NCBI GenBank assembly: GCA_030077755.1
Contig: JAQJZZ010000013.1
Span: forward strand, 248,001-312,000
Direction of reading: 5' to 3'
From: Filosporella fistucella
Taxonomy: Eukaryota > Ascomycota > Leotiomycetes > Helotiales
Length of the DNA: 64,000 bases
The notes below the pieces were generated by a model that saw only the letters and a list, made by a program, of their open reading frames with translations, ran no database searches and was not told the origin of the DNA. Below, piece by piece: positions 23,237 through 34,770 of this stretch; position 1 is the stretch's first letter, and every line of letters starts with the position of its first letter. The translations under genes were made by a program, and so were the position numbers.

Positions 23237-25293
23237 ATGGATCCTAAATCAGAGATCCAGCAAAGGCATTTGAGACATGGACAAAGGTATTTATTCATCC
23301 TATCGCGATACGGTGTGGCGATTACATTGAGTGAGAGGCTGATATTGAGAAAAAGTCATGCTCATGAAGAAGATATACCTGGGACGGTGAATTTACAAGC
23401 TTTTGGTATGATTTCTCTTTCCTACCTCCCACGATATGCCTAGAAATAGATGTCAAGAATGAAAACTGATGATCCAAAATAGAGGGAGACGATACGGCAT
23501 ACGGCCAAGCTCTATTCCCCGTTCCAGCAGATGATCCAAATGATCCTCTTCAAGTACTCTCCCCATCTCTCTCTCCATCCCCAGCATATAAAATCTAAAT
23601 ACTAACAAACTAAAGTGGCAAACCTACAAGAAAACCATGATTCTCATTATCTGTTCTGTATACTCTTTCCTAGGTAATTCAGCACTAGTGGGTCCAAGTG
23701 TATATATCGGGATCTACGCAGAGGAATTCGGTATCTCGCCTGCGAAAGCATCAGGTCTGATATCGTATCCTAATTTGGCTTTTGGGTTTGGTGAGTTTTA
23801 CTTCTTTGTTTGATATTTATGAGTGAGAAAGGGTGTGGCTGATGGGGAATAGGGTCTTTGGTACTTGTTCCGCTTTATTTGAAGATTGGGAGAAGGCCTG
23901 TTATGCTTGCTTCTTTGGTTTGTGTAAGTATTCTCTGTCTTGGTATTGTGAGTATGGATATGAAGACAGTAGTTCTGATGAATACAGTTCCTCGCTGGAT
24001 TAATCGGTGCCTCCCAAGCCACCACGTTCAACGGTCTCATGATCGCGCGTGTATTCCACGCGTTCGGATCTGGTGTCTGTGAAGCTTTACCCGTACAACT
24101 CATCAACGACGTTTTCTTCCTCCACGAGCGAGGTCAGAGAATTGGTTATTATACCGGTATGTATTATCGTAGCCACTGACGCAGATCTCAAGCTGATGAA
24201 TAAACAGTATGTCTCTGTCTCGGAGCGACCGGTCCTCTCTACGCAGGCTACATGCTAGCAGGCGGCTACTCCTGGCGATTATTCTTCTACGTCGAGATAG
24301 CCTTCGCAGGGTTTCTCCTTCTCCTCGCTTTCCTCTTCGTTGAAGAATCAATGTATGATCGGAAATCAGCTCCCCTTCCTATCCTCGATACAACCAGCCA
24401 GGAATCCAAGAATGGAAATGTGCAACATCATGAAAATGAACGCATCGATGTTCCGCCAAGAAGATCTTTTATCTCGACTCTTAAACCCTGGAGTAGAATT
24501 GATCATGAAGCCGAGTTTTTCATGACGATGATAAGACCCTTTTCTTATTTCGTGGTTCCGGCTGTGTTTTGGGTTATTACCACGTACGGGATATATATCG
24601 GGCTTGGAGCTCTAGCTTTCAACTACACATTCCCTATCAAAATTGTTGCTCCGCCTTATAACTGGAGTCAAGTACGTATCCCTCTTCCCTCCATTTCTTA
24701 AACAATACTAACAAGCCAACTCCCAGACCTCCTCAGGCCTCATAGCCGTCGCCAACGCCGCCGGATTCCTCCTCGCCGTCCCTCTAACATTCACCTCCGA
24801 CCGCCTCGCCGCACACCTCACCCGCAAAAACAACGGTATCCGCGAAGCCGAGATGCGACTCGGTGTCCTCTGGCCAGCCATGGTAATCGCTCCCTGCGGA
24901 CTCCTCCTCTACGGTCTCACCGCCGAACGAAACCTACACTGGTTTGGCTATTTCGCGGGCGTAGCAATGGTAAACTGGAGCGCATACTTCTATTTCTCAT
25001 TCACTTTAGCTTATGCCGTGGATTCTTATACCGCGAATACGAGCGAGATGCTTATTGCGATGAATCTGGGCAAACAGGCTATTAGTTTTGGGATGGGGTT
25101 GTATTTGCTAGATTGGATTTTGGAGAGAGGGTATGCGGTTGTTATTGCAGGGATTTTTGTCGCGGTTTTGGCGGCGAATAATTTGGCGCTTATTATCTTT
25201 GTGTTTTTTGGGAAGAAGATTAGGATTTTGACTAGTAGGACTTGGTTGGGGGGGATGCATAAGAAGACTGCTGGGCAGGCTTTAACGCATTGA
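23237..25293 (+). CDS. MFS transporter, DHA1-like drug/solute family
   Basis: Seven exons: 23237-23405, 23483-23553, 23616-23790, 23853-23923, 23988-24156, 24208-24671, 24727-25293; 561 aa with all junctions in frame. A hydrophilic N-terminus is followed by the first membrane segment (TMILIICSVYSFLGNSALVG). Motif A is visible as YLKIGRRPVML. Other family pieces are RVFHAFGSGVCEALPVQLIND, GATGPLYAGYMLAGGYSWR and a central loop ending in the FFMTMIRPFSY segment. It resembles the fungal Hol1/SVOP-like DHA1 members, which export or import small organic molecules and siderophore-like or toxic compounds; the substrate is unknown. It lies between the P450/MFS pair and the FAD-monooxygenase and ends 335 bp from the convergent monooxygenase gene. 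Confidence 0.9.
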
Positions 25294-25628
25294 GGAGAGA
25301 GAATGGAGGGGACGGATGGCGGTGTTTGTGTTGAAGAGCTCCCTTTTTAGAGGTATACCCAGTTATGTGTTATGTAGTTGTGTTTTGAATTGAATTGTAC
25401 TTCTTAAATATATTTTAATGTTGATGATGTTCTGCATTTCGTATACTTGTGGTTGGCTTAAGTGTCAGAATATAGGGGTACAGAAGTCGCTAAGTCTTAG
25501 AGAACATGCAGACATTTCAGTGCTCATACGCTAGAATTCCAGCGTCTTCGCCTCCCATAACGAGTAACTCACACGGTCCAAATTTGAAGGCTCAACGAGA
25601 CAAATTATTCAAATTCCATTTCTCATTT
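25294..25628. terminator. Convergent 3' region, MFS / FAD monooxygenase
   Basis: A 335-bp AT-rich gap between two convergent stop codons. It presumably holds the polyadenylation regions of both genes. No other feature is seen. Confidence 0.35.
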
Positions 25629-26972
25629 CTACAACTTTGCCTCTCCCTGACTCCCACCCCCCTCCTTCCTCCAATACTGTTTAAAATCATGACAAACCTC
25701 AAAAACACCCTCATCCAACTCCCTCCTCAACTCCTCGTCTCCCCTCGCCTTCTCGACCAACGCCAAAAACTCATCCGTCTCTAATGCTTTCTCCGCATCC
25801 GTAGCACTCACGCGCAAAAAATTGCTGCTTGAGATAGGGTTAATAACCTCATCATATTTCTGTCTGCGAATCTCATCGTATTTGGCTAAGATACTATGAT
25901 CTGCGAGTCCTTGATCGATACCAGAGAGACATTCAGCCAGACCACCGACATCGACGAGACCGCCTGTGAGACCGAGGCCCCCAAAGGGATTACAGAGATG
26001 TGCTGCATCGGCCGCGAGACAGATACGGCCTACGACGAATTTTTCGGCGCGGCGTTGGTGGATGCGGTAGGGACCGACGTTGAGGAGTTTATAGTCTCCT
26101 GGTTTAGGGTTACCTGGGAGCATGCGCTCGTATTTTGCGGGTTGATGAGCGATGACTTCTTCGAGATTCAGTTTTGTGTCTTCGCCATAGGAGACGCGCC
26201 ATAAGCCATCTGTGGTGATTTTGGCGGCCATGTAGTAGTCCTCTTCGTGGATGATGAAGTTGATATCGTCGTAGCCGAATTTGTCGAGCGGGTAATATAC
26301 CTATTGTTGTCAGCTTGGTCCTTTTTAAATAATGAGAAAGAAAAACTTACGTTCGTAGCAATAATCTGCGCATCCCAAGTCTTTCCTGGAAAAGAGTCTC
26401 CAAATAGACTCTTTCGAACCTGACTATTTGCCCCGTCACACCCAACAACGTAATCCCCCTTCACGGTAACAGCATCCTCATTCCCACTCTTACATATTGC
26501 CCACGCGCTCTTCTCATCACTACCTACATCCACAACATGATGCTTCCACCTAATCTCAATCCTCTCATTCTTCGCACAATGCTCTAATAGTACCAATCCC
26601 AACATATTCAACGGCAGCACCGTCAGCGCATCCGGTGTCTTTGGTTGTGAGCATTCCGGCAGCATAGTTATGATTTCTCCTGAACGTTTCCGCCATGTCA
26701 TGTTCTTGGGAATTAGACCTTTGGCTCGGATATCTGGGAGCACGCCTGCTTCTTTCAGGACCCGGATGGCGGAGGGTGCGTAGTGTGCTGCTCGGGGCCG
26801 GTCGTCGACTGTGGAGGCGGAATCAAGGAGGGTTACTGTTATTGTAGGGGATTTTGCGAGGAGGAGGGCGAGGACGAGACCGCTTGGGCCGGCGCCGACG
26901 ATGATTATCTGGAGGTGTTAATTGGGATTCTAATTCGTAGATATATCATGAGAGGGGACTTACATGCATCAT
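25629..26972 (-). CDS. FAD-dependent monooxygenase, group A (salicylate hydroxylase-like)
   Basis: Minus strand, three exons: 26972-26964 (only 9 nt, encoding MMH), 26908-26351, 26300-25629; 412 aa. The N-terminal nucleotide fold has GAGPSG, the middle has the DG motif in VVGCDGANSQVRKS, and the GD-type motif with active-site residues is ICLAADAAHLCNPFGGLGLTGG. This is the PF01494 layout of flavoprotein aromatic hydroxylases, which use NAD(P)H and oxygen to hydroxylate phenols or oxidatively decarboxylate salicylate-type acids. Length is usual for the family. The micro-exon is supported because it supplies the only ATG joined in frame to the GxGxxG fold. It is divergent from an SDR. In context it could prepare the ring for cleavage by the dioxygenase at 34.8 kb (inference). 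Confidence 0.9.
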
Positions 26973-27574
26973 TGAGAGAATTCAAGAATGTCTATTCAAG
27001 ATTTTCAAAGATCAGCAAATTTCAGATCTTAAAAGCTTCAGAGTTAGAAAGTAGCTCAATTAAAAAGTAGCTCAAAACAAAACAACCTCTCTCCCCGGAA
27101 CACTGACTAAAAGAAATAGTCCCACCGCAATGCGCACATCTTCTAATCCTAACCTTCCAAAAACGTATCACATCACAGAATTCTTGCATCCTCCATATTG
27201 TTGGTACAGAATCCAGCTGCATGTGGGACGATATCGACCCCACATTGTTGCTGTACAAGACATGCATTGAAGGGAGCTCCTACCCCGCACTTGTGAAGCT
27301 AATCGGATTTCCTCCCGAGACTAGAAGCCTTGTCGGGGAGGAATGCACGTTATAATTGGAATTGTGGGGATAGAGGCTGTTATTTGGTGATGGGTATGGG
27401 GAGGAGAGGGAAGAGTGATGGGGAGGGAAATAATTGGGGGTTGAATTAGATAGTTCCTATGTAGGTCACTAAGTCTAGAATACGAGAGAGCATTTTCTCA
27501 AGAAGGGAGAGAGGAAAATATCTATCTAAACGGAGAATTGATATTGATATCACTTCCCAACCTGTAAAGAAAAA
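26973..27574. promoter_or_regulatory. Divergent promoter, FAD monooxygenase / SDR
   Basis: A 602-bp region. It contains ACCCCACA at 27237-27244 (TGTGGGGT on the minus strand) and TGTGGGGA at 27363-27370, variants of the octamer found in the other promoters of this block. GA-rich tracts lie near 27400-27540. Confidence 0.45.
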
Positions 27575-28665
27575 ATGGCGCATATACAATTCAACCCTTC
27601 TCTCCTCTCCTCCCTCAAGGACAAAGTCATAGTCCTCACAGGAGGCAGCACAGGAATCGGCCTCGCAACCATAAAAATCCTTCTGCGTATATCTCCCTCT
27701 TCCATCTAAAACCTATCTAACAACCCCCACAGAATCCGGCGCAAAAGTAACATTCGGCGATATCTCTCCTCCCTCTGACCTAGAACCCTCTCAAAATCTA
27801 AAATACGTTTCCTGCGATGTAACATCCTACTCCTCCATCCTCTCTCTCTTCCGCATCGCTCGCTCCGCATTCGGTCCAATCTCCATCGTGATAGCCAACG
27901 CCGGGATATCCATCCCTAAAGATCCATTCCTACCATGTTCAGACGAAGAAATAGAACAGGAAATGAATATGAAAGAAATAGATGTAAATCTTAAAGGAGC
28001 TTTATACGTCTCTAGAATCGGGATGCATTTTCTGAGGGAAGAGAAAGGGGAGAGGGGAGGAGATCTGGTGTTGGTGAGTAGTATAGCGGGGTTTAAGGAG
28101 AGTACGGGATTGGGGGTCTATACGGCGAGTAAACATGGGGTTTTGGGTATACTGAGGGGAGTGAGGGTACAGGCGGAAAGAGAGGGGATTAGGATTAATG
28201 CGGTTTGTCCTTGGATGACTAGTGAGTTCTTTCTTAAATATTTTTTTGGTTCTATATTTATTCCTATCGAATGTGGTGAAAAGAATCATGTATTATATTG
28301 CTGTTAAGAGATTAAAAACTAACGACGAAAATACAGAAACAAAAATGGTAAAAGGGATCGAATCAGGCTGGCGTGCTCTGCAACTCCCTGAGAATGAACC
28401 GGAAGATGTAGCGCGCTCGATACTTATCTGTTGTACGGCTAATCGAGGGGAGAGTGAAAGCGATGAAAGTAGGCATAAAGGTGCTAAGCTACCTTTCTGG
28501 GGTAGGATTTTATTTGCAGCGGGGGGAGAATCTTATGAGATTGAGGAGAGACTTGATGAGTTGGAGCCGGAGTGGTTGGGGAGGGAGAATAGTAGGGTGT
28601 TGGAGAAAGGACAGGAGTTTTTGATGAATGGGGAGACGAGTTGGGATACGGAGAGGAAGGGGTAG
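27575..28665 (+). CDS. Short-chain dehydrogenase/reductase
   Basis: Three exons: 27575-27686, 27733-28221, 28337-28665; 309 aa. The classical SDR markers are present: cofactor loop TGGSTGIG (residues 22-29), NAG at about 92-94, and the catalytic set Ser154, Tyr167, Lys171 (SSIAG, then YTASK) with normal 13- and 4-residue spacing. It is closest in style to 15-hydroxyprostaglandin dehydrogenase-like fungal SDRs, NAD(P)-dependent alcohol or dihydrodiol dehydrogenases. Intron 2 (115 nt) contains several alternative AGs; the chosen CAG at 28336 keeps the frame. The C-terminal tail is acidic and polar. It shares its promoter with the FAD monooxygenase, so a joint oxidation step is likely (inference). 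Confidence 0.9.
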
Positions 28666-31363
28666 GGAGGGAGGTGGAGGGAGGAAGGGAGTGTAGATAT
28701 GTTGAAATTCATTTATTTCCGCATTTGGTGCTTAGCATTTTCTCATCTCATACTTGTTTCTTGATCCTATGACATAGGAAGTAAACTCTAAGGCGAGCTA
28801 CTAAGATCAGATAAAAATGAACTTTTACCTAAACTTCATGAAAAGTGCAAATAATTCACAAGCCTTGAGGAATTTGAGAACCTGAGACCTCCAATTTATG
28901 AAGGATATTTTGGCCTAAATCTTTTCAACAGCGTCTAGACAATGGCCAACCCAGCTGTATGACTCTGTAAGGATCCAAGCAGAAAGCTATCTCTAGATCT
29001 CTAGCGGCTCAGACTGATACTCTTAGCCTTTGCGAACTTGTTATAGATATTGAGTATTCGTTCTTTGCAAGGCAATAAATTTTGTAGCTCTCGATTCTAG
29101 GTAAGTAAGCCAGGTGCAAGAGTGTTCGAAAGTGAAAATAGACTTCTCTTCCTCTATAGAATTTATAGCTACCTTTGCAGTAGGAAACATCCAAGATCTA
29201 AAGGGACAATCTACAAGATTGCTATATGCAACAAAATGATTTCTAGAATATGAAAGTAAAGGGTACTTTTGTCTGAAATATTGACACTTAATTGTCCTAC
29301 TAGGAAGTGTGGAATGATAGTGCTAATGAATTTGTAAGAAACTCCTTGGCAGGTGGGGACAATATCTGAGGTTGCGATGTGCAATAATGATTCCCTGAAT
29401 TTGAGGAAGAAGGATAAAAATACCGATGATTCCTTGAATTAGATAGGCACGTTTATCTTTGTGATCGTTCTGTGTTTTGTCCAAAATCAATTTTGCAAAA
29501 GGATTCTACATGATACATGACTTGAAAATTCAATTGATCAGCGCAATCAAATTTCTATGCTTGAAATTGTCAAGCCACCAAGGTTGGGGACTTGGTGCGG
29601 TCCAGCTATGAAAGCAGAGAGGCTGAAGCCAAGGTTTAATCTTGTTCGTACCCTGAATTGGTGGCTTTGAAATGTTACATCACAAACTTGATGTTGTGAT
29701 TACCCCCACGGAGATGTCTCCTGCATGCACTTCCGAAAAGTCTCCATGCAGGTGATATTGAGAAGTGCATGAACACCTATCAATGACTGTCAGCGTGAAT
29801 TTCATTTCATTTTCTCAAAAGTTCAACCCAGTCTTGACTTACCACCATACTTTCCCTCATTTCGTATTCATTCCGCACTGTTACACATTTCGGCTCCATC
29901 ATCCAACTCGTTAGGATTACGAGGCATCGGTTATTTCTAACATCTGTCAAGATCGGCTCATTTCCAAACCATCGGGATTGAAATATCAATCGGTCACTGA
30001 GGTTTCATTTCTTGACTCGAACAGACATGAATGCCGAAAATGGGCGTTGGAGAGACATCCGCATCGCTGTTCCGGTAAGCCATGCAGTCAGAAATGGAAA
30101 CACGTGTGTGCTGTGCAGCATCAAAGAACGGAGGACCGATTCCGATTCGTCGAATAGAAGGAACGATTCAAATATCTGCACGGTAGAGGCACACTTCGAT
30201 CATTTCGAGATTGATGTGTTCAGACGGAGCTTCGAAGCTCATCTCCTGAAGGTTACACGCATAATTTCTCCCGCAGCGGCGTGAAAACATTGAGCAGCAT
30301 TTTGAGTTTGAAAGCGGAGATATTTCCAAGGATAGGTGGCTTGAAGGTCAGCGATTTTGGTTCAGCCGATGAGCAGGCGTTGGGGTTGCAGCGGACAGCG
30401 GCACAGTGCAGAATGGCTGGCTTCAGGGTCTTTCTTGACTTTTCCGGCCCAAACAAAACGCGGATCAAGGATCGACATGATGGTGTTTCGAGCATGTTAG
30501 CAATTTGGATGGTGAAGATCAACCTGCGCATCCATATTGAGGTTGTTGCTGGCACATCAGCTTATTTATTGCATGTTGGATGGTGAGACGTGGTAAAGTT
30601 CGTGGAGAGTGAGTGAGAGATGCGCTCTTGAACAATCGGGATTAGTACACCTTCTCTAACACCGAAGGGGTATAAAATGATTGCAATTAACAATACCTAA
30701 GCAAACTACTCATCTAGCAATAGTATCCATTATATACATCCTTTGATTGGCCATTTCAACATCAAAATCACAATTATGTATAAAATTATATCTACGATTA
30801 TATGTTCCATTATTGGCCACAGAGTCTCATTCAATTCCCCATCTGGCCAAGCACTGCTCCATATAATGGTCTAATTGTAAAACATGCCCGTCGATTGGTT
30901 GGCTGGCAATATGCCGCCACCAATTTTACCCCTCACTTTACTTCTTCTCCGCCTGGGGAAAGGTGCGTTGCTCCATCCACCCCATTTGCCCAGAGTCGTT
31001 CTCGGTGGGTCGCTTCGCACGGCACGGCTGAACAACAACGACAATGCAAATTCATCTTTGAACGTCCTCCTGACTGCACCACTGCACTGCACTGCACTAC
31101 ACAACAATCCCGATCGCTTCCTTCGGCCTCACTTCTCCATTTCCATCTTCCTCCTCTTCTCCAACTTCAATATCCACATCACATCACATCGCATCAGGAC
31201 ATTCACATCCCGCATCATATCCTCCCGTTGGTTCTTTCTGCTGTGGCTACTGCATTCATATGTGCAGCTTGCCATGGGCTCTGCCGTAGAGTTGCGACAA
31301 GAGAACGAGGTTTGAATGAACGTTGGCCCCACACGACCTCCAATACGCATTCTACAATAGGCT
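28666..31363. other. 2.7-kb gap, then promoter of the C2H2 regulator
   Basis: No gene is supported. Between about 29800 and 30600 the minus strand has semi-open frames (29807-29989, 30253-30555) broken by stops; they may be a decayed gene of unknown family. From about 30850 to 31360 the sequence becomes C/T-rich with a short CTGCA/CACTG repeat near 31078-31100, typical of a promoter and leader for the regulator that starts at 31364. Confidence 0.4.
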
Positions 31364-34300
31364 ATGCCTACCAGTCCAGGGCTCGACCGGCGACCAGAAC
31401 ACCGGGGGTTACTTCCTAAGAAATGTCGATATTGTGAGAGGAGGTTCTCCAAGGCGGAGCATTTGAAGCGTCACCAAAGATCACGTATGTGAAGAGTCGG
31501 TCAATTATGTTGGGCAAGATGGACCAGCATTCTCAGCCTTGCCATTGAATTATATGTTGGGATGCTAACCATGTATAGATACTGGTGAAAGACCATATAC
31601 GTGTCCGCGTTGTAACAAGAGCTTCTCTAGGAGGTAAGTCTTCCTATACCACTGCTGCGGTTTGATCTCAATTCGTATGGGCATGTCACTGACACATTAA
31701 AGTGATGTATTGATACGCCACTTAAAGAACCATCCGCAGATTGCCGGAGAAGAGGTAGAGAAGAGTTCGTCAGAGGGAGATTTCATTGAAGTCAACGGCG
31801 TACCTGGATCTGTTCCAAACATTCCCCCGGTCAATAATCCCACCAACGATTCGACCACACAAGATGTACGGCAACCGGAGCACCTACCCTCTCCATCAGT
31901 CATTGACCCAGCTCTCGAGTCTCCTCTCGAATCTCATGCCGAACATCGATCATCACATTCTCTGCCTTCCGGACTAGATCATCTTGCTCTACTTGCTTCA
32001 CAACAGAAATGGGGTAACGGCACAATGGATTCAGTAATGACAGACTCAAACAATGCTGCGCTACCAGAAATGAGTGCGCCTCAAAGCTGGAGTTTGGAGA
32101 ACTCTGGTGTCAGCCATCCTCACGAGAATGTAAACTTCGATCCTCGTTTGGTTCAACCCAATCCCACCTTTCATAATGTTGGTGCTTCGCCGAATACTGC
32201 ATCGAGATATAGTTTCGGTGATGATATGTATGCTGGGAGACTCAATGGTATGCATGATCATATATCTCCAGATATGGGAACCATTGCTCCAGACGTGTCG
32301 ATTATGCCACAAGATCTGCAGACTTGGTTTGATCAGTTTGATTTGGACACCCATTTACAACCTGGAGGCGGCATGCCAGATTATGGGCACCAACAAGCAG
32401 GATCATTACCCGGAGTTGGAAGACGTGGATCCTCTCTGACTTCAGAAGGACAGCAATCACAGCAATCGGGACAAAATCCAAGCTCTCCAAGTACTCTTAT
32501 CCCAACTGAAAGATTTGCAAAAGTGGAAAGATGTTGGCCGAATAGGCACAGTAATCCACTTCGTTTGATGCCAACTTTATGGTGGGATGCCGTAATGAAG
32601 CCGGAAGATAACTTATTTTCGAACGGAAATCTCTCGCCGGAAGCCGTGGAGCAGAATCGACAATGTGGCTCACGCTGGGGACTGGATGAAGATTGTCGAG
32701 AAAGGTTACAGAGGATGTTTGTTACAATCAATCATCACGCACAGGATTCAGGCCCGGCCGCGTTTGGATCCCCCGAGAACTATTCTTCCCCATCAGATAC
32801 TCGATCAGCTGGTCAGGCTCCTTCGGTTGTCAATGATGGGGCAATCACCTCGAATTTCCCTCCAGCCGAGATATTCGATATTGGATTAGACTTGTATTTC
32901 AGGCAATTTCATCCACTAATGCCGTTTATACACACACCGACCTTTTGTCCTAAAACCGCTCCGACTTCGATTCTTTTCATCATGTGTCTTATTGGTTTGA
33001 CGATACTTCAAACAAAAGGTGCAACGGCGTTTGTCCGGCAAACTTTTTCGGTAATTTTCAATGTCCATAGTGGAGATGAGTACTAAGAACATGCAGAAAG
33101 CACTTGAGCAGGTATCCAGCGAATTATCACCAACTTCAGACGCAAACGGCAACCGAATAGACCAGATGTCAAGTTTAGCTAGTGCTATCCTGATTCTCAA
33201 TCTTACAGAAATGACTGGGGTATTTCACCTCCTACCATTGTGAACGTTTTCACTGACAGGCACCAGCAAAAGTTCCATCAAGCCCAGTGTCAAATGTTAT
33301 ACACGAATGTGATGATGGTATGTTCACAACAGACATTTTTATCCGGATATTAGCTAATCAGTCTCAGTCTGCTCAAAAACATGGCTTGCTGAACGCCAGT
33401 GAAGGACAACAGCTCACCGATCCATTCTTCAATCAGATCCCTGATCTAGAAGCCAGATGGAAAGCGTGGAGTAGGATAGAGTGTGTGAAACGGTAAGTTC
33501 TGTCGGTGAATGGGTAATTAATGTTTCTCAACTGACAATTGCAGACTGATCGTATCGTTGACTATGGTTGACACATGGTACTCTGGGATGCTCCACACAA
33601 GTCCCGTTCTGCAAACAGACAATATACAGGTTATCTTACCGTGTAATTCAGCACTGTTTCAAGCCCCGACTGCGACGAAATGGGCTCAATTAGCTGCTAC
33701 TGGGCATCAGATATGCATGCCATCTGTATCTCTCCGAGGGGACAAAATAATACTTCCCGAACTTACAAGCACACCCGAACCACTTGCAATGCATGGAATG
33801 CTTAGCATAATTCGTCTTCGCATCTCGCAAGACTTTCACCGTTTGCTATCTGGCAGGCAATATAGAGCCGTCGATCAGAAGTTCGTTCCCTGTAGGACCT
33901 ACGAAACTGATCCTCGTGCTAGGAAAACGAAAGTTCTGGTAACAGATATAATGAAGGCTTATGGGGGACTTTTCACGACCATGAACCCGAATTGCATAGT
34001 TCTGTGGCATAATATGTGCATCATGCTCACAGCTGATATCAGACTTTTCGAGGCGGGCGCAGGATGTGCTGGTGCTACCGCTGCACGACAAGCACTTGAC
34101 GATATTGCAGCATGGACGCAAACATCATCAGCGAGGAGAGCATGTTTACATGCAGCTCAGACATTCAAACTCATGTCAAATCGAAGGGCATCAGATGGTG
34201 ACCCTTTCCACGCCTCAACAGGACTTTTCATTTCAGCGCTTATTTTAGGCCTATATGTATTCATGGTACCCCCACAAGCCGAAGGCAGTATAACGGTCAA

Positions 34301-34601
34301 CTCGGGTTTCGATCTTATCGACGATGTTGACTGGAATATAGTCGGGAATGAAGGTCTCAGTGACATCGCTGAAAGCGAGCACGCAGACGACGGAGCAGTA
34401 AATTTCATTCGTAACGGAGGCGGCATATGTTTCGATGGCGTGGTCCATCAACCTGGCTACGAAGCTGCTCGGAGGATATTACTGGATTACGCACGGTTAC
34501 TGGAGGATATCGGGCGTTGGAGGGTACGGATCAACCAATTTTCACGGGTGTTACGGATAATGAGCGATGCGCTTGTGGATGTGGAGATGACGGGGCAATA
34601 A
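31364..34601 (+). CDS. C2H2 zinc-finger transcription factor with fungal_trans domain
   Basis: Seven exons: 31364-31484, 31579-31633, 31703-33050, 33097-33219, 33267-33317, 33368-33492, 33545-34601; 959 aa. Two adjacent C2H2 fingers lie at residues 21-69 (Cys21, Cys24, His37, His41; Cys49, Cys52, His65, His69). Helix residues are SKAEHLKR and SRSDVLIR, very like Mig1/Adr1-type fingers that read G-rich sites. A long Ser/Pro/Gln-rich linker follows, then a fungal-specific regulatory domain (FRQFHPLMPFIHTPTF, IPDLEARWKAWSRIECVKR). Fingers 1 and 2 are split by introns 1 and 2. Introns 3-6 are 46-52 nt and were set by frame plus branch site; exon 5 (51 nt) is the least certain. It sits in the centre of the catabolic block and is the natural candidate for its pathway regulator (inference). 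Confidence 0.88.
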
Positions 34602-34770
34602 GGTTATCATCATGGCGGTATATTCGGCGTTATTAGGTGATGGGTGTAAAAATTTGATATATTCATTCCTTGATATCATATCGAAAGAGGATTGCCAAAA
34701 AGTACGATACATTGAGCGAAAACTCGCTACGTTACTCAGAGAAGTGAAAATGGCCAAACAGACGGGGGAA

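Noticed and set aside
18073..28665. Secondary-metabolite biosynthetic cluster built on the P450 and flavin monooxygenase
   Set aside because: No PKS, NRPS, terpene or prenyl-transferase core gene exists in the window; the neighbours are catabolic.
30253..30586. Overlapping open frames on both strands
   Set aside because: Each is about 100 aa with no recognisable family; neighbours in frame are broken by stops.
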